Source: Clostridium sp. UBA4746 (GTDB lineage: Bacteria; Bacillota; Clostridia; Clostridiales; Clostridiaceae). Taken from it: 8,971 nucleotides of DNA. The notes under the pieces were generated by a model. That model searched no databases, was not told the DNA's origin, and was given only the letters and a program-made list of their open reading frames with translations. This document shows positions 1 to 6,065 of this stretch, piece after piece. The position numbers and the translations under genes are program-made. Location: positions 1 through 8,971 of the forward strand of contig DHIM01000138.1 of assembly GCA_002403785.1 (NCBI GenBank), written 5' to 3'. The number at the start of each line of letters is the position of its first letter. Position 1 is the stretch's first letter.

Positions 1-24
1 ACATATAAACTTATGTATACTTAT

Positions 25-52
25 ATTATAAGGTATGTATAACCTATTACAA
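25..52 (-). promoter_or_regulatory. Candidate sigma-A promoter pointing off the left edge
   Basis: Read on the minus strand, TTGTAA (47-52) and a perfect TATAAT (25-30) are separated by 16 bp. The spacer itself is partly palindromic (AGGT...ACCT arms), which could be an operator. No gene start is visible before position 1, so the transcript would lead into sequence outside the window. In such AT-rich DNA a chance match is easy, so this is only a candidate. Its position next to the DnaA-box cluster would suit a dnaA-type gene on the left. Confidence 0.3.
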
Positions 53-219
53 GATATTTATATAATTTTTATGATTTGAGTTTTTAATATTTATGGATAT
101 TAAAAGAAATATATACATTAAATATGAAAAACAATATATCTTATTTTTTTACAAGATTCTCCTATTCAATTTGATTCAATTCACATTTAATATTGCAAAT
201 AGCTAAATTCTAAGCATTA

Positions 220-391
220 TAATTAAGTTATCCACAGTTTTCAGAATTTAATCAACAGAAGCTGTGGATAATATAATTTATATTAAAAGCCTTGTTTAAA
301 GGCTTTTACATATTAAAAGCAATTTTGACAAGTTTTTTATCCACATTCACCACTATGACCTGTGTATAATCTGTTACCCATATGTGGAATA
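220..391. other. DnaA-box cluster, origin-like region
   Basis: Three perfect DnaA boxes (TTATCCACA) lie at 228-236 (plus), 263-271 (minus) and 337-345 (plus). A fourth, the R2-type variant TTATACACA, is at 361-369 (minus), and a weaker two-mismatch site is at 383-391 (minus). The boxes alternate in orientation and flank a 10-bp hairpin. Surrounding DNA is extremely AT-rich, as expected for an unwinding element. DnaA binds these 9-mers to open the origin, and in Clostridium such clusters usually lie beside dnaA. Neither dnaA nor rpmH is visible here, so this may be oriC with dnaA off the left edge, or a secondary DnaA-binding site. Confidence 0.65.
284..308. repeat. 10-bp-stem hairpin between DnaA boxes
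   Basis: TAAAAGCCTT (284-293) pairs perfectly with AAGGCTTTTA (299-308) around a 5-base loop. An 11-bp direct repeat (ATATTAAAAGC) at 280-290 and 310-320 overlaps one arm. The arm ends are T-rich in both directions, so it could act as a weak bidirectional terminator. Its place inside the DnaA-box cluster makes an origin-associated structure equally possible. Confidence 0.5.
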
Positions 392-749
392 AACAGTATC
401 AATTTATTTTTCTACGTTCAATTTTTATCTTTTTCTGCTATTTGTTTTTTATATTGTTTAATTTAATTATTATTGTTCTTTAGTAATTTGAATATGGCCC
501 TCTTATGGTTTCGTTTACATCGTGAATGTCAATGTATTTCTTTTATTAGTTTTAGAATTACCTACTTCCTACTATAACACTTTATTTAATTCAACACAAA
601 AAATTTGTAAATATACTTTTATAATTCAGTCATGTCTATAATTACAACTAATTGGTAATACATTTATAATATGTTTTCATTTTTTATAATATGACCATTT
701 AATGGTATTTTTATTTTCTTATATCTTTATATAAATTTTATAGTCAATG
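392..749. other. AT-rich stretch with no gene seen
   Basis: I see no credible coding region, RNA gene or mobile element here. Small structures include an 11-bp direct repeat (TTTATAATATG) at 663-673 and 683-693, and a palindrome ACCATT-T-AATGGT at 694-706. Neither has an obvious role. Confidence 0.5.
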
Positions 750-778
750 AAAAAAAACAGACTATTAAAAATAGCCTG
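750..778 (-). terminator. Rho-independent terminator of the NlpC/P60 gene
   Basis: On the minus strand a 9-bp stem (CAGGCTATT with AATAGTCTG, one G-T wobble) closes a 3-base TTT loop and is followed by eight T residues. It begins 13 bases after the stop codon of the hydrolase gene. Confidence 0.92.
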
Positions 779-791
779 CTTACATTCAATA

Positions 792-1892
792 TTATTTAAC
801 TCTTCTTGCGGTAATGTAATCTGGTCTTGTCAATGCTGATATCTTAATTACATCTCCAGTACGAGGTGCATGAATATATGAGTTATTACCTATATACATT
901 CCCACATGATGAGGGTTTGATTGTGTACCAAAGAAAATTAGATCGCCTGGTTGTAAATCACCTCTAGCTACATTTGTACCTTCATTTATCTGTGTAAATG
1001 TAGTTCTACTCAATGAAACTCCGAAATGAGCGTATATATATTGCATAAAACCAGAACAATCAAAGAATTGAGGACCGGCAGCACCCCAAACGTATGGCGT
1101 TCCTAAAAAATTACTTGCATAAGCAACTATTGCATTTGAATTAAAGGATGATGACCCTCTAGATGGTGTAGACTTAGATGCACTATCTCTTATTTTTTGT
1201 ATTTGCTTCATAGTTGCATCTACAGTAGCTTGACCATTATTAATCTTACCGGAATAAGATCCTTCTTCTTTTTTAGCTTTTGAAATTAATACACTTTGCT
1301 CTTGTTTCTTTTCCTTAAGCTTACTTAATTTACTTTCATTGTTTTTCTTCAACACTACTAGCTTAGCTTTTTCAGTTTCAAGCGCAGCCTTTCGTTTTTG
1401 AATTATACTTTTTTTAGTTGTTAATTCACTAATCATTTTGTTATCATATTCCACAATTTTTTTAACATTTTCAGCTCTTGAAATGAGATCCTCTATACCC
1501 TTAGAATTCAGTAAGACTTCAACATAGCTATCCACACCACTCATATACATGCTTCGCATTCTCTTATTAAATAAGTCTTCCTCTATTTTAATATTTGCTT
1601 CTGCGACTTGTATACTTTTTGTTGTTTTTCCTATTTCTTGCTCAGTTCCACTTATCTTAACTTTCGCTTTGTTCACTTCTGCATACATTTTTTCTATACC
1701 TGAATCCAATTCTTCAATAGAACTTTCTATATTGTCAATATTATTTTGTGATTTATTGTACGCAGTCTTTTGCTGTTCAAGCTGATTCTTTTGATTACTA
1801 AGCTTGTCCGATAATGGATCTGCCAATGTTGGCATGCTTATAGTAACCACCAGTCCAATTGTTACTATTAATGATATTGTTTTTTTTCTCAA
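792..1892 (-). CDS. Secreted coiled-coil NlpC/P60 peptidoglycan hydrolase
   Basis: A likely gamma-D-glutamyl-diamino-acid endopeptidase acting on cell-wall peptide stems outside the membrane. Residues 1-24 form a signal peptide (MRKK, a hydrophobic core, then PTLA before Asp25). Residues about 27-235 are rich in Lys, Glu and Gln in long coiled-coil heptads, followed by a Ser-rich linker (238-252). The NlpC/P60 domain covers about 253-366, with catalytic Cys279 in DCSG, His329 in HHVGMYIG and a probable third residue, His341. The architecture resembles CwlO and PcsB, which depend on FtsEX through their coiled coil; that dependence is inferred here. The start codon is TTG, supported by AGGGGG at 1900-1905 seven bases upstream. 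It appears monocistronic, with its own promoter candidate and a strong terminator. Confidence 0.95.
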   Translation of the reverse strand: MRKKTISLIVTIGLVVTISMPTLADPLSDKLSNQKNQLEQQKTAYNKSQNNIDNIESSIEELDSGIEKMYAEVNKAKVKISGTEQEIGKTTKSIQVAEANIKIEEDLFNKRMRSMYMSGVDSYVEVLLNSKGIEDLISRAENVKKIVEYDNKMISELTTKKSIIQKRKAALETEKAKLVVLKKNNESKLSKLKEKKQEQSVLISKAKKEEGSYSGKINNGQATVDATMKQIQKIRDSASKSTPSRGSSSFNSNAIVAYASNFLGTPYVWGAAGPQFFDCSGFMQYIYAHFGVSLSRTTFTQINEGTNVARGDLQPGDLIFFGTQSNPHHVGMYIGNNSYIHAPRTGDVIKISALTRPDYITARRVK

Positions 1893-1970
1893 CCCAATTC
1901 CCCCTATAATAAATATATGTTTTTCTACATTTTTTTCATTTTTACATAATATTTTTAAATCAACGTTTAT

Positions 1971-2000
1971 ATTATAACACTATTTTATAAGAACCCTCAA
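1971..2000 (-). promoter_or_regulatory. Candidate promoter of the NlpC/P60 gene
   Basis: On the minus strand, TTGAGG (1995-2000) and a perfect TATAAT (1971-1976) are 18 bp apart, about 80 bases upstream of the TTG start. The match is reasonable, but the region is AT-rich. Confidence 0.4.
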
Positions 2001-2012
2001 TGAAAACATAGG

Positions 2013-2855
2013 TTAAATTTTTAATGAATGCTTGTATACTTCCGATTTAGGCATATTTCTATCCTTTGCCACTTTTTTCATTGCATCTTTTTTATTTAAT
2101 CCTTCATTCATAAATTTTTGTATATGTTCTTCTATAGTTAGCGAATCCCATTTAGCTCTTTCTTCTTTATCTATAGCTTCCTTACTCTTACCTTCAATAA
2201 CTAACACATATTCTCCTCTTGGTGTGTTGTTTTTATAATATTCTATAGCTTCTTCTAAATCCAACCTAATTATTTCCTCATATAGTTTTGTAAGTTCTCT
2301 ACACATTGAAATTTTTCTATTCCCGATCTTTTCATATAAAAACTCTAAAGTATTTAATAGTCTGTGAGGAGCCTCATAAAAGATTAAAGTCTCACTCCTA
2401 TTTATTAAATCATCTATGATAGGCTTTCTATCTTTATTCTCCCTAGGCAAAAATCCTCTAAATATGAATTTTGTAGTATCCATACCTGAATATACGAGAG
2501 CTGTAGTAATTGCAGTAGCGCCAGGTAAAACCACGAATTCTATATGCTGCTCTATACACTTTAAAACTATTACACTTCCCGGATCTGATATTCCTGGTGA
2601 GCCTGCATCACTAATTATAGCTATATTTTTACCTTCTTTTATTTGATCAATAATATTTTCGCTTCTTCCTTGTTCATTATGTTGATGGTAACTTATAAGT
2701 GGTTTTTTTATATTAAAATGATTTAAGAGTTTTAAGCTTTGCCTTGTATCTTCCGCAGCTATAATATCTACATTCTGAAGCACTTCTAATGCTCTAAGCG
2801 TAATATCCTTTAAATTTCCTATAGGTGTTGGAACTAAGTATAATTTTCCTGCCAT
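2013..2855 (-). CDS. rsmI: 16S rRNA (cytidine1402-2'-O)-methyltransferase RsmI
   Basis: Transfers a methyl group from S-adenosylmethionine to the ribose 2'-O of C1402 in the 16S rRNA decoding centre. The 280-residue protein matches the family size (E. coli about 286). Visible tetrapyrrole-methylase-fold motifs are VPTPIGNLKDIT (8-19), AAEDTR (33-38), SDAGSPGISDPG (82-93), LPGATA (110-115), FRGFLPR (132-138), FYEAPHR (159-165) and PRGEYVLVIEG (212-222). I place the start at 2855. An in-frame ATG exists at 2864, but the Shine-Dalgarno AAGGG abuts it with no spacing and sits about 8 bases from the 2855 ATG. It lies 57 bases downstream of trmN6 and is probably cotranscribed. The GIY-YIG gene (yazA) and abrB that accompany this pair in Bacillus subtilis are absent. 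No clear terminator follows. Confidence 0.97.
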   Translation of the reverse strand: MAGKLYLVPTPIGNLKDITLRALEVLQNVDIIAAEDTRQSLKLLNHFNIKKPLISYHQHNEQGRSENIIDQIKEGKNIAIISDAGSPGISDPGSVIVLKCIEQHIEFVVLPGATAITTALVYSGMDTTKFIFRGFLPRENKDRKPIIDDLINRSETLIFYEAPHRLLNTLEFLYEKIGNRKISMCRELTKLYEEIIRLDLEEAIEYYKNNTPRGEYVLVIEGKSKEAIDKEERAKWDSLTIEEHIQKFMNEGLNKKDAMKKVAKDRNMPKSEVYKHSLKI

Positions 2856-2912
2856 TGTTATCATCCCTTACTGTAATATTTACATTAGTTTGCTCTACTT
2901 TAAATTTGTTTA

Positions 2913-3659
2913 CTACAAAATGGTATCTGAATTATACATATTATTAATTTCCTGAGTATACCCACCATCCTCAGTATGAACATAAAGAGGAGGCTCCCAT
3001 TTAAAAAAAGTCCCTCCATCTCTCTGACCTTCAATGAGTACAATGTTAGGTGCTTTATTTACACTAGGATGCACCATTCTTATACGTTTAGGCTCAATTT
3101 TATGCTTTCTCATAGTGCATAAAATATCAACTAACCTATCAGGTCTATGTACCATATACATCCTTCCACCATCGCGCAGTAGAATTCTAGCTGCAATAAT
3201 TACATCTTCTAATGTACAGCAAATCTCATGCCTTGCTATAGCATTCTTATCGTTTAAATTTATTAATCCCGAATTATGAAGTTTATAAGGGGGATTAACC
3301 GTCACAATGTCTACTTTTGGGATACTTTTAATAAGTTGTACATCCTTTAAGTCTCCACTTATAAATTTAATCTTATGTTCTAGTTCATTATATAAGGCGG
3401 AGCGATTTGCCATATCAACAAATTCTTCCTGAATTTCTATACCAATTAAATCACTTGCATATGTTTTACCTGCTAATATAAAAGGAATTATGCCTGTACC
3501 AGTACATAGATCAACAACTTTAGCATTTTTTTTTACTTTAGCAAAATTAGCAAGTAATACTGCATCTACACCAAATCGAAAAGCATCTTTTTTTTGAATA
3601 ACATGAATTCCCTTTAATTGAAGATCATCTAAAGTTTCATCATTTCTTAAAAACTCCAT
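2913..3659 (-). CDS. trmN6: tRNA1(Val) (adenine37-N6)-methyltransferase, YabB/TrmN6 family
   Basis: A Rossmann-fold, SAM-dependent N6-adenine methyltransferase expected to modify A37 of tRNA1(Val); that substrate is known from E. coli YfiC and inferred here. The protein has 248 residues. It shows the family N-terminal signature KKDAFRFGVDAVLLANF (23-39), SAM motif I VDLCTGTG (49-56) with acidic GIEIQEEF (73-80), and catalytic motif IV NPPY (122-125). The start at 3659 is chosen because AGGAGA (3666-3671) lies about 7 bases upstream. An ATG 18 bases further up would place the ribosome-binding site inside the gene. It is the first gene of a two-gene unit with rsmI and diverges from the PIN-domain gene, with a shared 174-bp intergenic region. 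Confidence 0.94.
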   Translation of the reverse strand: MEFLRNDETLDDLQLKGIHVIQKKDAFRFGVDAVLLANFAKVKKNAKVVDLCTGTGIIPFILAGKTYASDLIGIEIQEEFVDMANRSALYNELEHKIKFISGDLKDVQLIKSIPKVDIVTVNPPYKLHNSGLINLNDKNAIARHEICCTLEDVIIAARILLRDGGRMYMVHRPDRLVDILCTMRKHKIEPKRIRMVHPSVNKAPNIVLIEGQRDGGTFFKWEPPLYVHTEDGGYTQEINNMYNSDTIL

Positions 3660-3712
3660 TATGCATCTCCTTCCCATAGAATTTTAGTTTACTGTTTACC
3701 TACAATAAAAGA

Positions 3713-3742
3713 AGTATACCTCAATTATTATTGCTAAATCAA
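3713..3742 (-). promoter_or_regulatory. Candidate promoter of trmN6-rsmI
   Basis: Minus-strand TTGATT (3737-3742) and TATACT (3713-3718) are 18 bp apart, about 54 bases upstream of the trmN6 start. Each box has few mismatches to the sigma-A consensus. Confidence 0.45.
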
Positions 3743-3782
3743 TAGAAAATGTAATTTATTATTAAACTACTATTAGTAACCA

Positions 3783-3810
3783 TTGTTGAATATATATTAT
3801 ATTATATAAT
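3783..3810 (+). promoter_or_regulatory. Candidate promoter of the PIN-domain gene
   Basis: TTGTTG (3783-3788) and a perfect TATAAT (3805-3810) are 16 bp apart, 24 bases before the start codon. The stretch is a run of TA repeats, so other registers of the -10 box are possible. Confidence 0.4.
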
Positions 3811-3833
3811 AATCGATTTTAATGAGGTAAAAA

Positions 3834-4490
3834 ATGCAATTAATATTATATCCTTTTAAAAATATAGTTTTCAATAAAAACTCTGTGTTATTAGATGCAT
3901 CTTTCTTGCTCAGCTTAATATATGATGACGATATTAAGCATAGTGATTGTTTATCCTGCTTAAAGCAACTTTCTGAAGGAAGTTGTGATTTTTACACTAC
4001 AAGTATCATAACAGCCGAAGTTTTAAATAAAATACTTTATAAACTATTCATTAGCGACATTCAATGTAAAATAAGCAATGAGAGTCCCTATAATTCAGCA
4101 GATAACATTAGATCTATAACAAATAGCTTTAGCCGCCACGATACAAAAATATTAAGGGAAAAGAGAAAAGACAGGCTTATTCATATTCCATATAAAAGGT
4201 ATTTTGATAATATTTCTAAGAATTCTCTGAAAAGAAATCTATTGAGTATCTATTACAGTAAATCCGTAGAAATTATCTCAGAACTGGAAAAAATAATAAA
4301 TATAAAATATCTTAACATTTCTGAAGAATGTATACTTATTGTTAAAAATTTTATGTGTGAAAGCTTATTATCCGTGAATGATGCTTTCCACATAGCCACC
4401 GCTCAATACAATAATATAGATTTTTTACTGACTTTGGATGGTGATTTTATTTATGCTGAAAGTAGTACAATGAAAATACTTAAGATCTAG
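3834..4490 (+). CDS. Stand-alone PIN-domain protein (putative ribonuclease)
   Basis: The ends of this 218-residue protein carry PIN nuclease signatures: an N-terminal strand with Asp21 (VLLDASFLLSLI), a TTSIITAEVLNKI helix with Glu62, and a C-terminal NDAFHIATA block with Asp183 followed by LTLDGDF (Asp202, Asp204). Together these acidic residues would bind the metal ions for RNA cleavage. It is longer than typical VapC toxins (about 130-140 residues). The extra length is a Lys/Arg/Ser-rich segment at about 75-155, which might bind RNA or form a helical insertion. No small antitoxin-like gene precedes or follows it. It is the only plus-strand gene, with GAGG about 6 bases before ATG, a promoter candidate and a terminator. 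Toxin, RNA-processing enzyme or degenerate remnant all remain possible; the substrate is unknown. Confidence 0.75.
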   Translation: MQLILYPFKNIVFNKNSVLLDASFLLSLIYDDDIKHSDCLSCLKQLSEGSCDFYTTSIITAEVLNKILYKLFISDIQCKISNESPYNSADNIRSITNSFSRHDTKILREKRKDRLIHIPYKRYFDNISKNSLKRNLLSIYYSKSVEIISELEKIINIKYLNISEECILIVKNFMCESLLSVNDAFHIATAQYNNIDFLLTLDGDFIYAESSTMKILKI

Positions 4491-4562
4491 AAACAAGTTA
4501 ATTTCCTTTACTATATTATTAATTAGTCCACTTTAATGAGTTTTTATTTACCTTTACTATAA

Positions 4563-4606
4563 AAAAAGAAGTGTAATTTTGATTATTTCAAAATACACTT
4601 CTTTTT
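4563..4606. terminator. Bidirectional terminator between PIN and LysM genes
   Basis: A 19-bp stem with one bulged A (arms 4563-4582 and 4588-4606, loop about 5 bases) has A runs at its left foot and T runs at its right foot. It can therefore terminate the plus-strand PIN gene and the minus-strand LysM gene, whose stop codon is only 8 bases away. Confidence 0.9.
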
Positions 4607-4613
4607 ATGGTTA

Positions 4614-5249
4614 TTATTTTGGAATATTTATAAGTGTTCCATCTTTTATAGCGTTTTCATTTGTAATTTTATTTGTTTCTTTTAACATCTTTATTGCTTG
4701 TTTTACATTATATAAAGGCATCTTACTTTTAGCAATTGAATATAATGTATCCTGTTTTTTAACACTATATTTATTAGAACTAACTTTTGCACCTACAGTG
4801 CTCACTTTTGTATCTACAGTAGTCGATGTTTGAATTGATGTTTCATAAGGAATTACTATCTTCTGACCCACTGCAATCTTATAAGAAGCATTCATATTAT
4901 TTCTGTTTTTGATAAATTCTACAGTTTGGCCCTCATCATGACTAGGCATATGTGTTTTTACTATACTAAACACTGTATCATTTTCTCTAACAGTATATAT
5001 TCCAACGTTGGTTTTGTCGTTTATATAAGCGGCATCCATTTCATTAGTACTTTTCCCTTGAGTATTTTCATTGTTTAATGACTCATTTTTGTCATTAACT
5101 ATCGTATTACCAGTTTGTACTATACTATCACTTGATAATTTATTATTTGAAACATTTTCTCTTCCCCCGATAAATCTTACTGCGAAAAACACTCCTAAAA
5201 TTACTACAACAATTGTAGATATACTAATTATTCCTTTTTTTAATCTCAT
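4614..5249 (-). CDS. Membrane-anchored protein with two LysM domains
   Basis: The 211-residue protein has a short basic N-terminus (MRLKK) and one hydrophobic segment at about 7-27. This is either a signal anchor or an uncleaved signal peptide, placing the rest outside the cell. A polar Asn/Ser/Thr-rich spacer (30-80) leads to LysM 1 (about 83-135, YTVRENDTVFSI to VGQKIVIPY) and LysM 2 (about 160-211, YSVKKQDTLYSI to DGTLINIPK). LysM modules bind N-acetylglucosamine in peptidoglycan. There is no catalytic domain, so a wall-tethering or scaffold role is inferred. The start at 5249 is chosen over an ATG at 5279 because AAAGGGG lies about 8 bases before it. The 230-bp upstream gap shows no convincing promoter. 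Confidence 0.9.
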   Translation of the reverse strand: MRLKKGIISISTIVVVILGVFFAVRFIGGRENVSNNKLSSDSIVQTGNTIVNDKNESLNNENTQGKSTNEMDAAYINDKTNVGIYTVRENDTVFSIVKTHMPSHDEGQTVEFIKNRNNMNASYKIAVGQKIVIPYETSIQTSTTVDTKVSTVGAKVSSNKYSVKKQDTLYSIAKSKMPLYNVKQAIKMLKETNKITNENAIKDGTLINIPK

Positions 5250-5412
5250 ATTTAAAACCCCTTTCATATTTTTAATCAACTATTTATATTTGAATTATTG
5301 ACAAGAAATAAAAATCTCATACATATAATACAAATTCGTAGCTACTAGCGTGTTTAATTTTATCTTTTTAAAAACTTATACAAAACTGCTATGAGTGTCC
5401 CTAATAAACAAA

Positions 5413-5451
5413 TAGAGACTACTAACTTTTCGTCTAAGTTAACAGTCTCTA
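5413..5451 (-). terminator. 16-bp-stem terminator after the YkuS-like gene
   Basis: Arms 5413-5428 and 5436-5451 pair over 16 positions when two adjacent G-U wobbles are allowed, with a 7-base loop. It starts 28 bases after the stop codon. The following tract (TTTGTTTATT) is only moderately T-rich, so termination may be incomplete and allow some read-through into the LysM gene. Confidence 0.7.
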
Positions 5452-5479
5452 TATATTAATGTTTAACCTTTGGTAATTT

Positions 5480-5731
5480 TCACTTTTTTTCTATTTGTAT
5501 TTTAACTTCTTCACCTGTCATTCCAGTTGCATCAATAATTGGAGTGCTTGATATAGTTTCCTCTGCTCCCATAATGTTTTGATTTTCACCTGTAACAACA
5601 ACTGCATCGTACTTATTTAAAAAATTGCCTGCATTCTTTTTTCTATTATCAAACTCTTTTACTGTATATCCTTCTTCGGATAAATAATCTTTAATTGGTT
5701 TTAATCCCATTTGAACTGCTATTTTCTTCAT
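5480..5731 (-). CDS. UPF0180 (YkuS-like) family small protein
   Basis: An 83-residue cytosolic protein without signal peptide or membrane segment. It resembles the Bacillus subtilis YkuS / UPF0180 family in length and landmarks: an N-terminal strand followed by a helix ending in EEGYTV, the central VVTGENQNIMG (45-55) and the C-terminal PIIDATGMTGEEV (64-76). The family has no established biochemical function. The alternating strand-helix pattern suggests a small alpha/beta fold. The start is secure, as AGGGAGGAG lies at 5738-5746, 6 bases before ATG. It has its own promoter candidate and terminator and is likely transcribed alone. Confidence 0.8.
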   Translation of the reverse strand: MKKIAVQMGLKPIKDYLSEEGYTVKEFDNRKKNAGNFLNKYDAVVVTGENQNIMGAEETISSTPIIDATGMTGEEVKIQIEKK

Positions 5732-5754
5732 ATTTAACTCCTCCCTTCATAATT

Positions 5755-5784
5755 ATTATCTCCTATTTTAAAATGTGTATTCAA
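5755..5784 (-). promoter_or_regulatory. Candidate promoter of the YkuS-like gene
   Basis: Minus-strand TTGAAT (5779-5784) and GATAAT (5755-5760) are 18 bp apart, about 24 bases upstream of the start codon. This lies just after the terminator of the preceding unit, which supports a fresh transcription start. Confidence 0.45.
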
Positions 5785-5822
5785 ATGAAGTAACTATGAT
5801 TTATTTGTTTTATAATATAAAA

Positions 5823-5855
5823 TAAAAGAACCAGAGAAAATCTCTGGTTCTTTTA
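5823..5855 (-). terminator. Terminator overlapping the stop codon of the HMA-fold gene
   Basis: A perfect 15-bp inverted repeat (arms 5823-5837 and 5841-5855) with a 3-base loop is followed on the minus strand by a T-rich tract. The TAA stop codon at 5853-5855 forms the base of the stem. It would end the tmk-darA-holB-ricT-HMA transcript. Confidence 0.93.
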
Positions 5856-6056
5856 TATAACTGCGTATCCAGCCTCTTCAATTGATTCAATTAAATTATC
5901 CAATGATATGAAATAATCATCATATATAATTTCTATTGCTTTACTTTCACTATTTATTTGACAAGCAATTACTCCTTGATTATTTGATATTGCTAAATTA
6001 ATGTTACTGATATCCTCTGAAGTACTCATATTGCATACTTTTATAACTGACTTCAT
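5853..6056 (-). CDS. Small HMA-like (ferredoxin-fold) protein lacking the CxxC metal site
   Basis: The 67 residues follow the beta-alpha-beta-beta-alpha-beta pattern of heavy-metal-associated domains: VIKVCNM, a helix at about 14-25, GVIACQINSESKAIEIIYDD, then a helix ending LIESIEEAGYAVI. The last element (helix plus GYAV) is especially characteristic. The metal-binding loop, normally MTCxxC after the first strand, reads MSTSED here, so both cysteines are missing and copper-chaperone activity is unlikely. The remaining cysteines, Cys8 and Cys32, are not in that motif. ATG at 6056 has a strong AGGGGGG (6061-6067) that overlaps the ricT stop codon, implying translational coupling. It is the last gene of the operon. 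The function is unknown; the family call rests on fold pattern only. Confidence 0.78.
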   Translation of the reverse strand: MKSVIKVCNMSTSEDISNINLAISNNQGVIACQINSESKAIEIIYDDYFISLDNLIESIEEAGYAVI

Positions 6057-6065
6057 CTTTCCCCC

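Noticed and set aside
280..320. CRISPR-like direct repeats in the left region
   Set aside because: There are only two copies of an 11-bp repeat, with no regular spacers and no cas genes.
1549..1785. Plus-strand open frame inside the NlpC/P60 gene
   Set aside because: It is the antisense shadow of the coiled-coil region and has no credible ribosome-binding site.
2856..2864. Upstream ATG as start of rsmI
   Set aside because: The Shine-Dalgarno sequence directly abuts this ATG. The ATG at 2855 has proper spacing and starts the conserved sequence.
3834..4490. VapBC-type toxin-antitoxin operon
   Set aside because: No antitoxin-sized frame lies directly upstream or downstream of the PIN gene, so only a lone PIN protein is supported.
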